A stretch of 64,000 nt of DNA from Thereva unica (GCA_949987705.1 OX465281.1:100525248-100589247), one strand, 5' to 3'; shown: positions 9,773 to 20,738, counted from the stretch's first letter. Program-made: numbers and translations. The notes: a model not told the origin generated them from the letters alone.

Positions 9773-11151
9773 TGTGATATTCGTTACAGCCGATACAAAG
9801 CCATTGAACCCCGGCACACCAGTTGTTACAACAAAAGGCGCACCAAAGCTCTAATTGGGCCCCCGATCGCATTGGAGCCAGCCCTATTGCTATATAAAGC
9901 CCTAAATTCTGAGATTTGTTTAAAAACGGGTTTAATTGTTGTAGGTTATACTCAAGTATCATGTAAAGTCAGACAGTGAGTCTAAAAGTGGTCTTGCTAA
10001 CTTCCCAGTATAGGAAGTTATTGTAATCCCAGGAGCATTTTAAGCAAAAAATTGGGAGAAAGTATGTGTGTGTGCGTACGGATGTGGTCATTTTTCCTGC
10101 ACGATATCGCGTGAACCAAAAAAGATATCGACTTCGTTGAGGTGTCGTTCGAAGCATATTAACGGAAATATGATCTGAAAAGATTTTCATAAAATTCGGT
10201 CGAACCGTTTTTTTTTTGTTTAAACGACATTTATGATTTTTGTACCTGCACGATACCGCCCAAACTAAAAACTATATCGACTTCATTGAGGTGCCGAAAA
10301 AAGAATATTAACGAAAAAATGCTCTGAAAAAAATTTCATAATATTCGGTCGGGCCTTGTTTGTTTAAATAGAAAAACTTCGTCTAATTGTCAGAAAGGCC
10401 TTAAATTAACAAGTTTTGCTAATATCTAATAAACTCGATGGAATGAGACCCGTTCTAAACGAAGTGATCTTTTTTGGGTTCTGCACAGCGATAGCCTTCG
10501 AACAAAACATCACTTGTCAAAACCCGACAACCTTTCAAAATCGTGCAAAAATTTCGTTACCCTTTACAAACAGCGCGAATTTTTCAAACCATGGATCAGC
10601 ACTTTTTGACGGGGAATTATTTTCTACGCGTGGTACAGTTTCAGAAGGTTGCGGCTCATCCCGGGATTTCCAGTAGTTACCGCAAAATTTGTTCTTTTTG
10701 CTCAAGTCTGACAAGTACTTAACAGTTACAGTTTTGCTAATATCTCAGGAAAGCTTTGGAATTTCCAAATGAAGTCACTCGCTTCTCAGTTTGTCAACGG
10801 CGCATCAGCACGCTCAATACGAATTTGATCACCCGCTTTAGTGCAGCGAACGAAATACGGAGGACATGTTTGTTTGCTAACGTTCAGGAAAAACAAATTC
10901 TCTAGAAAAATCTTGTGGATTTACTACCATTATAGTTATTTGAACTAGCTTCTCTCGGGATTGGTTTGTCATCAGTTCTGATACTAGCCAATTATCCACT
11001 AGTGCTAAACGTATAACTATTTTGTAAGAAGTCAGTTTATTCCATCTTCGTTCATCATACTGGGAAGTTAATCGTGTGGACCGAAGGGGTCAAACTCACA
11101 TCCCAACTAGTTTCGATGAAGACGTCAGACTCGGGAGTTTCCCTTATTACA
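9773..11151 (+). mobile_element. Candidate gypsy-type LTR split by another element
   Basis: TGTGATATTCG at 9773 could start an LTR. A TATA-like CTATATAAAG lies at about 9890. The 3' end would be ...CTTATTACA at 11151, right next to a primer-site-like TGGCGCAGTCGG. Removing the insertion at 10000-11068 leaves about 306 bp, a plausible LTR length. No partner LTR was found, so the left boundary is an inference. Confidence 0.4.
10000..11068. mobile_element. TA-flanked element with internal 150-bp repeats, copy 1
   Basis: ACTTCCCAGTAT at 10000 is mirrored by ATACTGGGAAGT ending at 11068, with TA on both sides. Inside are two tandem units of about 149 bp (from 10100 and 10249), each starting CACGATA and containing ATTCGGTCG. 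A related copy near 49543-50290 has three units. No transposase is visible. The TA duplication suggests a mariner-type mechanism, but this is not proven. Confidence 0.6.
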
Positions 11152-11169
11152 TGGCGCAGTCGGTGTCGG
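11152..11169 (+). other. Primer-binding-site-like sequence
   Basis: TGGCGCAGTCGGTGTCGG directly follows a TTACA end. It has the TGG start and the general form of gypsy-type primer sites. A degraded gag follows, which supports the reading. Confidence 0.55.
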
Positions 11170-11229
11170 TAACTGAGTGTAAAGTTGTAATAATTTATGG
11201 AAATTGTACGTGAAAAACGTACTAGACGC

Positions 11230-11520
11230 AGAAACTGAGTGAAAGTAGTGGTGTTCTTAAAGGCCAAAAAGCCGAAGCAGTCAAAATATTCAATACATTC
11301 GGATTAACTGATGACAAGAAGAAAATATACGAAAATGTGAAAAAGGAATGTGCCGGTCCAAAAGGAATGGAATTTATGAAAGTTTCATATTTAATAACAT
11401 AGTAGAAGAGCAGAGAGTGTCAGTTTGCAGTTTCTTCGACAGTTTTCTTACGAACATAAAAATGTGCAAAAAAGAAAAGAAGAGACAGTTGATCATCTAA
11501 ACAAAAAAGGCGGTGAGGCG
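11230..11520 (+). pseudogene. Degraded gypsy-type gag fragment
   Basis: Plus-strand frames read ...KAEAVKIFNTFGLTDD... and, after a frameshift near 11380, ...ESFIFNNIVEEQRVSV..., both of which resemble gypsy-family Gag. The frame then decays. It lies just downstream of a primer site, as expected for gag. No protease or RT follows, so only the 5' part of the element remains. Confidence 0.55.
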
Positions 11521-11569
11521 GTATAATTACCACGAGCAGCAGAAACATCTAACACTCAAGCAGATCAAC

Positions 11570-11840
11570 TATTAAGTAGTCTGATTCTATGTCTCGTAGG
11601 GAGTAGTTGCAATCAATCTGAGTGGATCTCCTTTTGGGAGCAATTTAAAACAGCCGTCCACGACAATCAGACCACTATTCGCGGCTAGTAAATTAAATTA
11701 CTTGCAGTCAACACTGGTCGAAAAAGCCGCTGAAACAATACGAGGATTTTCTTCTAAATCGTGCTATGACAGCGTTATTGCCTTACTGAAAGAAAAATTC
11801 GATCAGCACCAAGGAATTGTCGACAAGCTATGCGGCATCT
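11570..11840 (+). pseudogene. Degraded BEL/Pao-like gag fragment
   Basis: The frames contain SEWISFWEQFKTAVHDN and, after a small break near 11690, LVEKAAETIRGF and SVIALLKEKF. This is the pattern of the Pao-type gag region: Trp/Phe-rich segment, the helical STL...A..I.G segment, then LL..KF. It is interrupted by stops and is not functional. After 11840 the sequence becomes AT-rich without motifs. Confidence 0.5.
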
Positions 11841-12200
11841 TATGGGTCATTCCATATCAAATCAACGAATTTTTAATTAATTTTGGACCTCATGAACCTA
11901 ATTTTTTTATATTTGTTCTTCAAATTTTTGAGATTTTTTGGAATTCTATTTTTTTAGTTATAAATTTTCAAAAAATCGAAAATCGCAAAATTTTGATAAA
12001 TTTTGAATTCTTTAAACTGCTCTAGTTCAAAAACTTTTGACGTGACAATATCTATTAAAAGAACGATGAACGCCGGCTGCATGCACGAAAAATGATGACT
12101 CATTGTCCCGTTATGTCCCGTAGCAATTTTAAAAATTTGATTGTAGTAATCTTAAAAATTTGATTAAAATTGTCAATATTTAATTAGATTAAATTTGTCA
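11841..12200. other. No gene recognised
   Basis: AT-rich sequence with no assigned motif between a gag remnant and the Helentron fragment. Confidence 0.5.
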
Positions 12201-12202
12201 AA

Positions 12203-12993
12203 TTGTCAGCAATAAGCAAAGCAAGCCAAACACTCTGTCCTAACTGGTTGCCGGTGTATAAGAAAATAGTGAACATTACACTGACGAAAACTGTGAAATG
12301 CAAACGAAAACAGTTTCCTTGCATTCCTGCTTGTGCTATTACCATTCACAAGTCGCAAGGTGGGACGTTTACTGTTATTGTTTATAAATACTCCTCGGAG
12401 CAACCACAACAGTTGGTGTACGTGGCGCTGAGTGGGGTAACGAATATAGACGGCTTGCACATCACGGAAAAAGATGCGCCTTTTATCTTCAAACACGGAC
12501 GGGATGGGAACGACTCACAGACTACGCGAGATATCCGTAACGAATACATTCGACTCCGTGGACACGCCCTTCAAACAATCACTTCGAAAGCAGTGAAATT
12601 TTGTGATGACGGTAACAACGCTGGGTAGTGACAAACCTTAATGTTCAGAGTTTGTCTGCGCACTTCGCCGATATTGAAACGGATCCCGTGATACCAAGAT
12701 CGGATTATTTGGTATTGACTGAAACATGGATGCGTGACAATTTTGATCCAGTTCCAATCAATAATTATGAATGTATAACCAGGCAGAATAATCGATCGGA
12801 TTCTGATACAAACGCAGCTGGTGGAGTGGCAATCTATCGAAAATTAACATCAACATCCACGGCCAAAGTTCTCCACGTTGAATTGTCGGACACAACTCGT
12901 CTCATCAGAAACACAGGCGAGGTCTGCTTGGCTGAAATTACATGCTTCACTGCTGATACAACGTTTAAAATTGTACTTGGCGCAGTGTATATT
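12203..12993 (+). pseudogene. Helentron helicase C-terminus and endonuclease, copy 1
   Basis: The first part (to about 12620) ends like a Pif1-type helicase: CAITIHKSQGGTF, then QLVYVALSGVTNIDGLHIT. The second part (from about 12628) is an endonuclease/exonuclease/phosphatase domain starting LNVQSLSAHFADI with LVLTETWM and AGGVAIYR. Helicase followed by this endonuclease is the mark of Helentrons (Helitron-2). The copy lacks Rep and most of the helicase. It stops abruptly at 12993, where an inverted-repeat insertion begins. A near-identical copy lies inverted at 18236-19143. Confidence 0.8.
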
Positions 12994-13251
12994 CAGACAA
13001 CAAATTTTTTTTTTTTTACATAGAAAAATGAAAGTAGAGGCTGAGTTATAATGGACATGTGTCAGCATGAAAAAAAATACGAATGTTGGCGTGAGAGAAT
13101 GTCAAAACATTGACACATGTCAACCAAGTTACAATCGACATAGAACTTTTGAACGATTTGTATGCAATGAACGTTGAACGTTTAATTACCATGAGAAAAA
13201 TAAAAAAAATATTTTTATTATTAAAATTATTAAAAGAATTCTCCAATTTAA

Positions 13252-14496
13252 AAAATGAAGTGCAAAAAAAGTAAAAAAACGAAGATCTTGTGCAGTCCGT
13301 AAAATAAATCGAGACAGAAAAAAAACACGGATCTTTTACTGTAACATTTTTAAAAATTAAGGAGTTGGATCCGGAGCAATTTTTTGTTCATACACGTATG
13401 TCTAAACCAATATATAATGTTTTATTGGAATTACTGAAGCCTTTTTTATCCAAAAATTCCATTCGTGAACCAATAAGCGCTGAATGTCGTCTATCATTGA
13501 CACTACTGTAAGTAAATAAAGGATTCCCATAAAAGATCATTTACATTTTTTATTTTTTAGATATCTTTCGCAAGGAACTTCTATTCAAAGTTTGTCCTGG
13601 AGTTATAAATTAGGCAAAACAACCACGCGAAAAGTTATTCTTGAAACTTGTAAAATAATATGGCAAAATTTATATCCAATATATGTTTCGGAACCAACTG
13701 AAGCACAGCTTGAAGAAATAGAAAACGATTTTTGGACAATGTGGAATACGCCGAATTGCCTAGGTGCAATAGATGGAAAACATATTGCTATTACTTGTCC
13801 GCCTAATTCTGGCAGTGAATATTTCAATTATAAAAAATTCTGTAGTATTGCTCTTATGGCAGCAGTAGATGCTAAATATATATTTACTTACGTTGATGTC
13901 GGAGCCTATTGCAGTCAAAGTGATGGAGGTATGTAATAAAATACATAAATGATATATTTCAATATAAATTTCAACATTCTATTTTAGGAATTTTTCAACT
14001 TAGTAGTTTTGGAAGCAGATTGTTAAATCAAAAACTAAATTTTCCTCCACCAAAAGCACTGCCTGATACTTCTAAAATACTGCCACACTATTTTGTTGCT
14101 GATGCTGCTTTCCCATTGCATATAAATTTGATGAAACCATATCCTGGCCAGTGTCTTTCTTAACATCAAGATACTTTTAACGCAAGATTATCAAGGGCAA
14201 GAAGAGTCGTAGAAAACGCTTTCGGAGTGTTAGTAGTACGCTGGAAAATATTGCTTTCAACAATAAATATGCTACCAGAAAATGCAGATAAAGTTGTGCT
14301 GGCGTGTATAGCACTCCACAATTTTTTAAAGCTTCATAAGGAAAGCGGACAAAGGTATTGCCCAGACAATTTCATAGACTGGGAAGACGAAAATAATATT
14401 TTGCATCATGGATTATGGCGAGAAGAAGTTGCAACCAATTTTCGTTCCATTCGTCCAGCGACTAATCAACACACATTTGGCGGGCAGACATCCTAA
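13252..14496 (+). pseudogene. Harbinger (HARBI1-like) transposase, nearly intact
   Basis: Three exons are visible, joined by introns of 53 bp (13508-13560) and 59 bp (13929-13987) with GT/AG ends. They encode ELDPEQFFVHTRMSK, RLSLTLL, the helix-turn-helix-like YLSQGTSIQSLSWSYKLGKT, then the catalytic region. The DDE residues are visible in GAIDGKHI (first Asp), SDGG (second Asp) and RRVVENAFGVL (Glu). A TAA at 14161-14163 interrupts the last exon. The first exon also has a frame problem near 13300, so its start is uncertain. The protein would cut and join the element ends. This copy is inactive unless the stop is a sequence error. Confidence 0.85.
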
Positions 14497-14567
14497 CATT
14501 TAAGAGATGAACTCTCTTATTTTGTAAATAATATTAATAAATTAAACTGGCAAAATAAGTAAACCTC

Positions 14568-15440
14568 TCAAAATACAAAAGAAAAAGTATTACATTTTAT
14601 AAATTGTATGCATATATATTTTTCATTGAGTCTCCAAATAGATATATTTTTTTTTCTCAAATCGTTGACGATTTTAAGCATTTGCGTTCTGGCTATATCT
14701 TGAGCTTGCTGCGGCAAATCGCTCATCTTGTAAAGAATAGATCTCATGAACAATTCGTTCGTGGTTTTCCCTATTTCTGGCTCTTGAGCTAATTCTTGAA
14801 ATTTTTCTTCAAACTTGGCTAATACCTCGTCAAATTTGTCATCCGCTTTTCTCTTTTTCGCAGCATGAGGTGTATCAAATGTAAAACTATCGGTGCTTTG
14901 TGAATTTCCTGAGGGTGAAAACGGAAGATTTCCATTATCTGAAGATGATTCCATACTATTGGATGTGGTTCTACAATTAATAATTTGTGTTACGTCATTA
15001 AAAATATAAAAACTAGTACTAAGAATTTCAGAATATCTACCGCCGTTGTTTTATATAGTCTTTCAAAAATAAAAGTCTATGATAATGAACCTTGTTCATT
15101 TACTTGGCTGCCACTACCTGATGGAAGGTTTTGTTTTTTCAATTCCCTTGAAAATCTCTGCCTCAAAATTGCCTACCTCCCCTCACATTCACAAACTGAA
15201 AAAAAAAAACAAGAATAAACACGTAAAAAAATTCAAATACTTTGAATTACCTGTTTTTCCAACCTTTTGGCTTATTTCCAACCAAATTTTTTCCTTCATT
15301 TTTTTATTACGATAACCTGCTGCCGACTTATCGTAAAGCATTTTATTTTCTTTTCAACTTCATCTATTAATAATTCCTCAAATTGAAGTCCTTCTTCTTT
15401 TTCACTAATATTTATCTCCATATTTTCTGTTAAATTAATC
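14568..15440 (-). pseudogene. Harbinger MADF/BESS DNA-binding protein
   Basis: Minus-strand pieces give a MADF-like segment in at least two exons: LYDKSAAGYRNKK then KEKIWLEISQKVGK near 15250-15345, and ILRQRFSRELKKQ near 15130. A final exon from 14954 encodes MESSSDNGNLPFSPSG, a basic AAKKRK stretch and a BESS-like tail. Such MADF or Myb/SANT proteins are the usual partners of Harbinger transposases and help bind the TIRs. There is a 1-base frameshift near 15340, and a stop stands where the MADF tryptophan is expected. Confidence 0.65.
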
Positions 15441-15576
15441 ATCACCGCAACACCAACAATCAAAACGATTCTCTTTACAACATATGTCAAATGCGATTTA
15501 AATCGCACTTATTATGTCTTCGTTGTGTTTAACGAAACTTAAGAAGGGGAATTAACTTGACATGTGTTCATAATTA

Positions 15577-16251
15577 CCGAGTTTCCATGGGAGTCGAATT
15601 GAGTTGAGGTTGAGTTGAAATGACACTTCAACTCAACGACTCAACTCTATGCGTTTCCATGGCTGACTTTTCTGCCTGTGTACAGCCAGCTGAATGTGTA
15701 CTTGTATTAAGCAAGCAGATGTTTTTAAATTTGACGTAATATTTTTGTTATTATAAAATAGTGATCATGGACCGGCCGCGTTCCTAGCAGTTCGTCCAGT
15801 TCATCATAGAATTGGCATGTTTGTTTAGAATTCCCACTTACGTTATTGGATTTTTTCGTTGCCGTAAATTGCTTTTTTAAGTTTTTCCATTTATGTTCAA
15901 TTGATAACGCACTTTTATCCATAAAACCTTTTTTCTGAAATTCATTTTCTATTAATTTAAATATTTCCGTCTTTTTCCACCTTTTTCCATCTATTAATTT
16001 TATAATAGATTTTTCTTTAAAAACATTTATTAAATATAAAGTTTCTTCAGACGCCCAAGCCAGGCGCGACATTTTGACTTTTTTAACATTTGACAATCCC
16101 GTTTGTAGTTGTGTGCGTAAACTCTGTTCAATCTACCTATTTTCGTTGAGTTGAGCAGAGTTGAAAATCTTTAACGAAAACTCTTGACTGCGACTGTTTC
16201 CATGGAGTTCAACTCGGGTTCAACTCTGGTTGAACTCTCATGGAAACTCAG
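15577..16251. mobile_element. Nested 675-bp TIR element carrying a SANT gene
   Basis: The termini CCGAGTTTCCATGGGAGT (15577) and, on the minus strand, CTGAGTTTCCATGAGAGT (16251) are inverted. Both are flanked by TA (15575-15576 and 16252-16253) and followed by repeated GAGTTGA motifs. The element contains a 123-codon frame but no transposase. It is inserted in the Harbinger element and is therefore younger. The superfamily is uncertain; a relative of Harbinger/ISL2EU is possible. Confidence 0.7.
15725..16096 (-). CDS. Myb/SANT-like DNA-binding protein
   Basis: A 123-residue frame contains LAWASEETLYLINVFKE, KKTEIFKLIENEF, IEHKWKNLKKQF and FYDELDELLG. This is the spacing of a MADF/Myb-SANT-like trihelix that binds DNA. 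The frame is complete from ATG to stop and fills most of a small TIR element. In Harbinger-like transposons such a protein guides the transposase to the ends. The catalytic gene is missing here, so the element would need one supplied in trans. The function is inferred from fold and context only. Confidence 0.65.
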   Translation of the reverse strand: MSNVKKVKMSRLAWASEETLYLINVFKEKSIIKLIDGKRWKKTEIFKLIENEFQKKGFMDKSALSIEHKWKNLKKQFTATKKSNNVSGNSKQTCQFYDELDELLGTRPVHDHYFIITKILRQI

Positions 16252-16626
16252 TATATGAGTGCTCATATTAATGTCAATGAAATCGAAACTGACATGTGCC
16301 ACTGCCTATGCTAACACATGTCCATTATAACTCGGCCTTAGCACAAATTTCTTCTGCTTTAATAAGACTTTAATTTTATCAAAATGTTTTTTTTTTAAAT
16401 TTTTGAAATAGTTATATGTTGTGCATACACTCTTCACGCACATATAAAGCCAAAATTTTGGTTGGGACGACATTGGGAGCATATTAACTAAAATTTATAA
16501 CTAAAAAAAAATTTGTTGTCTGTAAAGAGGGTTTACGGACGATAATTTAACGTGACAACGTCATGAGAAAACATTGATGAAATGATTGCATACTTTTATG
16601 AATAAAATTGAATCATTTATATTAAA

Positions 16627-17985
16627 CTAGTTGGGATGCCCGTTACCGAAATTCGGTCACAAAAACAATAAATATATAAAATTCACGATTTGTTCGATTT
16701 TAAATTCAATTTAAATATTTTTATTTAAAAAAAAATTATTCGCAATGGCGAATTTTTAATTACTATGAAACATTTCCATTGTCGCGCCAGAGCATCTAAA
16801 ATTTCCCAGGATTTTTTTAATCGCATCCATGACGTCTTGCTTGGCTATGTGGTAAAATGATAAATGACATTTACAGTGTCATTTGACAAATTACACTCAG
16901 AGCTAATCATTGCAAAGGCAGCATATACGAACGAATATTTGCAAAAAAAAATTTAGAATTTTTAATACCACTTTCATTCGAAGTTTTTAATACCACTTTC
17001 ATTCGAAGTTAATCCTTCAAAAAAATTATTGAAAAAGTGATTTTGAGAAAGTGGAGGTAGATTAACTTTGCCTTTATGACAACACAAAGAAAATGCCTTA
17101 GTATTACGTAAAGTTACTTCAGTCAGAAAATGTTTGGCACGACAAAAATGACAACTCATAATAAAAGAACCACACGAAAACGAATCAAAATTAACCGGAA
17201 TAACATTCAAAGCACATTTAAAAGAATCAGTCAAAATTTCTAAAGGCGCAACACCATCAACAAACATTTCATTATGAAATGCATCAACATTCATTTCATT
17301 CACACCACTATTCAATTCATTATTTGCAACATTCATTTCATTACCACTACGTAAATTTCTAACGCGACTTCTAGTATTTTCGCGAAGCGATCTAAAATCG
17401 ACATTCGAGTGTCCCCGTCGTTGCCTTGGCATTTTGAAAAGAAAACGCGGAAAAAATAAGTACTCACCGATAAATTGCACTCAAAATTCGCAGTTAACTG
17501 TTTGGAATGACAAAAATACAACTCAGATTCCGAGAACCATACGAAAACGAATAAAAATTACGCAGAATAACATTCAAAACACACTTAAATGAATTAATTA
17601 AAATTTCTAAAGGCATTCGCCAAAAAACGAACGGCCGCCCCTTACACCATACAACTCAAATACTATACGCAAAAGAGTATAAAAAAATGCACGCACAAAG
17701 TGACCGAGTTTTTTTTATGTCAGTTATGCCGCCAAAAATCCACACAAACACTTGTTTTTCTCTGTTTCTCATTTCCTCAAACTGAACTCGGCATTTGTGT
17801 CAATCGTAGGCTACTCAGCTCTACGTTGATGTTCACAAAAAATTCAAATTTTCCAACGGCTTTTTAAAATCCGAAAAATTAAAATCGCTATAACTTTTTT
17901 TTTCTGAAAATTTAAACGAAATCGGTCCACGAACAAAAAAGCCTTAGCGTGAACAAACTTTTTGTTTGCCTATTAATATATAAGA
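16627..17985 (-). mobile_element. Non-autonomous Helitron with clean ends
   Basis: Read on the minus strand the element starts TCTTATATATTAATAGGC (17985) after an A. It ends with CTAG (16627) before a T, the A/T insertion rule of Helitrons. A palindrome ACCGAATTTCGGT lies about 17 bases before the 3' end and can act as the terminator hairpin. It holds only an N-terminal zinc-finger-like frame, with no Rep or helicase. Its size is 1359 bp. A 24-bp tandem duplication sits at about 16958-17005. Confidence 0.75.
16974..17432 (-). CDS. Helitron N-terminal zinc-finger protein, truncated
   Basis: This frame starts at MPRQRRGHSN and carries C-x-x-C-RAKHF, later CCHKGKVNLPP. This matches the conserved CxxCxA...CCxxGKVxLP zinc region at the start of Helitron Rep proteins. 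It contains NEMNV repeats before the zinc region, then ends soon after it. The part with the Rep HUH and helicase domains is absent. I chose the internal ATG at 17432 because of its basic start. It may be a remnant or a separately expressed DNA-binding peptide. Confidence 0.6.
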   Translation of the reverse strand: MPRQRRGHSNVDFRSLRENTRSRVRNLRSGNEMNVANNELNSGVNEMNVDAFHNEMFVDGVAPLEILTDSFKCALNVIPVNFDSFSCGSFIMSCHFCRAKHFLTEVTLRNTKAFSLCCHKGKVNLPPLSQNHFFNNFFEGLTSNESGIKNFE

Positions 17986-18235
17986 TGTCATTATTTTGTA
18001 TGGATACAAAAAGGAGTGAAATGAAATATTCATTTTGATTGATAAATTAGCTTTTATTTGCACTAATGAATTCAAATATGTTTATTACTTTAATGAACAG
18101 ATTATTTACAAGTAATAATGTGTAGTAACAAATTCATTTACAGCTTTTATACATGTCTGATATTTAACTTTTTGCAATCTGTGTTATTCTGTTAAGGATA
18201 GGTTGATGATAGGAAAAGTATGAAATGAATGGGAG

Positions 18236-19143
18236 TGTTTCAAGTGTAATGTGCCTTGAAAAAGTCAAATCGAAGGTTGTTCCTCTCAGCGTTGTTGACT
18301 TAGTAACATCTGATGTGCATTCGAGATTGTACATATCCTTCAAGAATTTGAGGAATGTATCATCATTTTTCAGGTTGAAGTCGCCACAAAGAAGAGTGCT
18401 TGGTGCAGCAATACACTAATGTTTGAGACACTTGCTCTAGGATGAATATACACTGCGCCAAGTACAATTTTAAACGTTGTATCAGCAGTGAAGCATGTAA
18501 TTTCAGCCAAGCAGACCTCGCCTGTGTTTCTGATGAGACGAGTTGTGTCCGACAATTCAACGTGGAAAACTTTGGCCGTGGATGTTGATGTGAATTTTCG
18601 ATAGATTGCCACTCCACCAGCTGCGTTTGTATCAGAATCCGATCGATTATTCTGCCTGGTTATACATTCATAATTATTGATTGGAACTGGATCAAAATTT
18701 TCACGCGCATCCACGTTTCAGTCAATACCAAATAATCCGATCTTGGTATCACGGGATCCGTTTCAATATCGGCGAAGTGCGCAGACAAACTCTGAACATT
18801 AAGGTTTGTCACTACCCAGCGTTGTTACCGTCATCACAAAATTTCACTGCTTTCGAAGTGATTGTTTGAAGGGCGTGTCCACGGAGTCGAATGTATTCGT
18901 TACATCTCGCGTAGTCTGTGAGTCGTCCCCATCCCGTCCGTGTTTGAAGATAAAAGGCGCATCTTTTTCCGTGATGTGCAAGCCGTCTATATTCGTTATC
19001 CCACTCAGCGCCACGTACACCAACTGTTGTGGTTTCTCCGAGGAGTATTTATAAACAACAACAGTAAACGTCCCACCTTGCGACTTGTGAATGGTAATAG
19101 CACAAGCAGGAACGCAAGGAAACTGTTTTCGTTTGCAGAACAA
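18236..19143 (-). pseudogene. Helentron helicase C-terminus and endonuclease, copy 2
   Basis: The minus strand repeats copy 1 almost exactly: CAITIHKSQGGTFTV and QLVYVALSGITNIDG (19140-18960), then the endonuclease with AGGVAIYR and FKIVLGAVYI. It extends further than copy 1, adding CGDFNLKNDD and LRGTTFDLTF near the C-terminus before a stop at about 18236. Small breaks occur near 18840 (helicase/endonuclease join) and 18415. It is a fragment without Rep. It lies in inverted orientation to 12203-12993. Confidence 0.8.
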
Positions 19144-19149
19144 ATATAA

Positions 19150-19589
19150 AAGAATTATAACATTTGGAGGTGGTTAGGTCCAAACCATTGGTTGCGTTGA
19201 TATGGAATGACCCTTATGTCTTTGCAGCCAGTGGCTTCAAGAAGCGATGTTCTAGGAGTTCGTAAACTGTATAATTTGCTGACATCTGTTACACGTTCTG
19301 TCACCACACTTGGAGTGCCTTCTACACACTATTTTATGATGTTAAATCTGGTTTGCTTAGGTTTCTACCAAGTGAACTTAAGGTCGATTTCTTCAGGACA
19401 GACGAAGAAAGTTCTAGCGATATGAATTCCACTGAGCAAGAAATTACAAAGTCCTCCGGGGATAACACCACTATTTTTAAGGGAATTCAGCTTTTCTTCA
19501 CTGTAGTGGCATTGCTAAGCTCAGGAATCACCTTTTATACATACTACCAGTTCGTCATGTTGTTTGCCGAATCATGGTGCAATGACTAG
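19150..19589. other. No gene assigned
   Basis: Plus-strand frames contain a plausible-looking stretch (FLPSELKVDFFRTDEESSSD, about 19356-19420), but I recognise no domain. It may be part of an unidentified transposon. Confidence 0.3.
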
Positions 19590-20029
19590 CAGTAAGCTTA
19601 GTACGAGGGGAATAGGTTAAAGGTTATGCGGGGTGTTGAAGAAGATGGTGATGAACACTGCATTTGAACTCTTGGATGTTGTAGAAGCTCTGAAATACTG
19701 ACTGCGAAAGATTGCTCCACAGTCGTGCAGTTCTATTTACAAACGAATTGCAATTTTGCTAAAAGGTGAGCTGCAAGTGGCCTGGTCGGGTAACCTGGTG
19801 TTGTGGGTATAAGATTGCCGAGGAGGCAGGAGAGCGTTTATTACGATGGAGCAGTCTCTAGTAGCAATAAAATTTTGTCAGTGCTGCTACATTCTTACGA
19901 TGTCTCAAGGGGTTGATGGTGAAGCAATCGGTGTCGTCGTCAATGTTTTTTTTTCTTATTTTTTTTTGGAAACAAGACAGTACTTGGTTTTGGTGGGGTT
20001 GAATTCGACACGATTTTTTCGTTCCCGCG
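19590..20029 (-). pseudogene. LINE family A 3' fragment (interrupted)
   Basis: The minus strand matches the 3' coding end and 3' UTR of the LINE at 47278-48440, for example the GCTTACTGCTAG and CTGAGCTTAGCA stretches. Internal deletions are present. At 20029 it is interrupted by the 7.5-kb fold-back element. The adjoining LINE bases resume at 27527-27547, which defines the insertion site exactly. Confidence 0.8.
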
Positions 20030-20738
20030 CACAGTGGCGAGATACATATTTGATATTCCACCTAAATTACTCTAGAGGGCGTAATTTTTAAGTTATTGAC
20101 AACATTTTTTTTTTTAAAGTTCATCTTGAATTTACCTATCGATCCCTCTTGCCGGATTTTGAAACTTCATTTTCGTTTTTTTAAATTTTTAACAAAAAGT
20201 CTAATTTTTCCAAAAAAAGTACTATTTTTTCTACTCAATTTATTCGAACGTGCTGAAAATTTGAGTTTCCGTACTCATGTTTTTTTTAAATGTTCGTCTT
20301 TTAGTTAGCTATTAGTCTGTCTAGATGAATTTTTGATATAGATTTTGAAAACTGTTAAAATTACTGTCAAATTAGACCAGTGCAAATACGCTTTTGATAA
20401 GCCAAAAACTAGAAAAATTCTTAGCAGTATATGGAAGGCGGGAAAATTTAGGGTAAATGATATATAAACAAGGAAAAATCGAGAGCACCACAGCAGATGA
20501 CCGGAAGGGGGGCGGGGGAGCCAAAATGTGGGTTTTGGGGGGTTAAACGTGATTTTTAACGATTTCTGAGAAAAGTAGACCTCCTATCGAAAAACGTTAA
20601 ATGTAAACGTTGTAGATAATTAAAAGATGTAGAGCTTTTGTTCAAACCATTTTTCGACATAACCTCAAAAAATGGAGGAAAAACGTCAAAAACCGAGTTT
20701 TTCGTTTATCATTTTTATCTTTCACAATAATGATCCAA
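20030..20738 (+). repeat. Left inverted arm of the fold-back element
   Basis: About 709 bp are repeated inverted at 26641-27521 with high similarity, including the GATGACCGGAAGGGGG and CCATTTTTCGACATAACC stretches. The arms carry no coding motif. Confidence 0.9.

Larger units (their letters stand above)
13038..16338. mobile_element. PIF/Harbinger DNA transposon
   Basis: The termini AGGCTGAGTTATAATGGACA (13038) and, on the minus strand, AGGCCGAGTTATAATGGACA (16338) are inverted repeats. TAG is duplicated at 13035-13037 and 16339-16341. The element carries the two genes expected of this superfamily: a DDE transposase (plus strand) and a MADF-type DNA-binding partner (minus strand). Both have a few inactivating changes. 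A 675-bp element is nested inside at 15577-16251. Confidence 0.9.
12994..16526. mobile_element. Candidate short TIR element hosting the Harbinger element
   Basis: CAGACAACAAATTTTTTTTT at about 12994 is mirrored by AAAAAAAAATTTGTTGTCTG ending at 16526. Without the Harbinger insertion the element would be only about 230 bp. It begins exactly where the Helentron copy breaks. No clear target duplication was found. Confidence 0.45.

Noticed and set aside
16974..19143. One continuous Helentron gene on the minus strand
   Set aside because: The N-terminal zinc region lies downstream of the helicase on that strand, and the zinc-bearing piece has its own Helitron ends. They are two elements.
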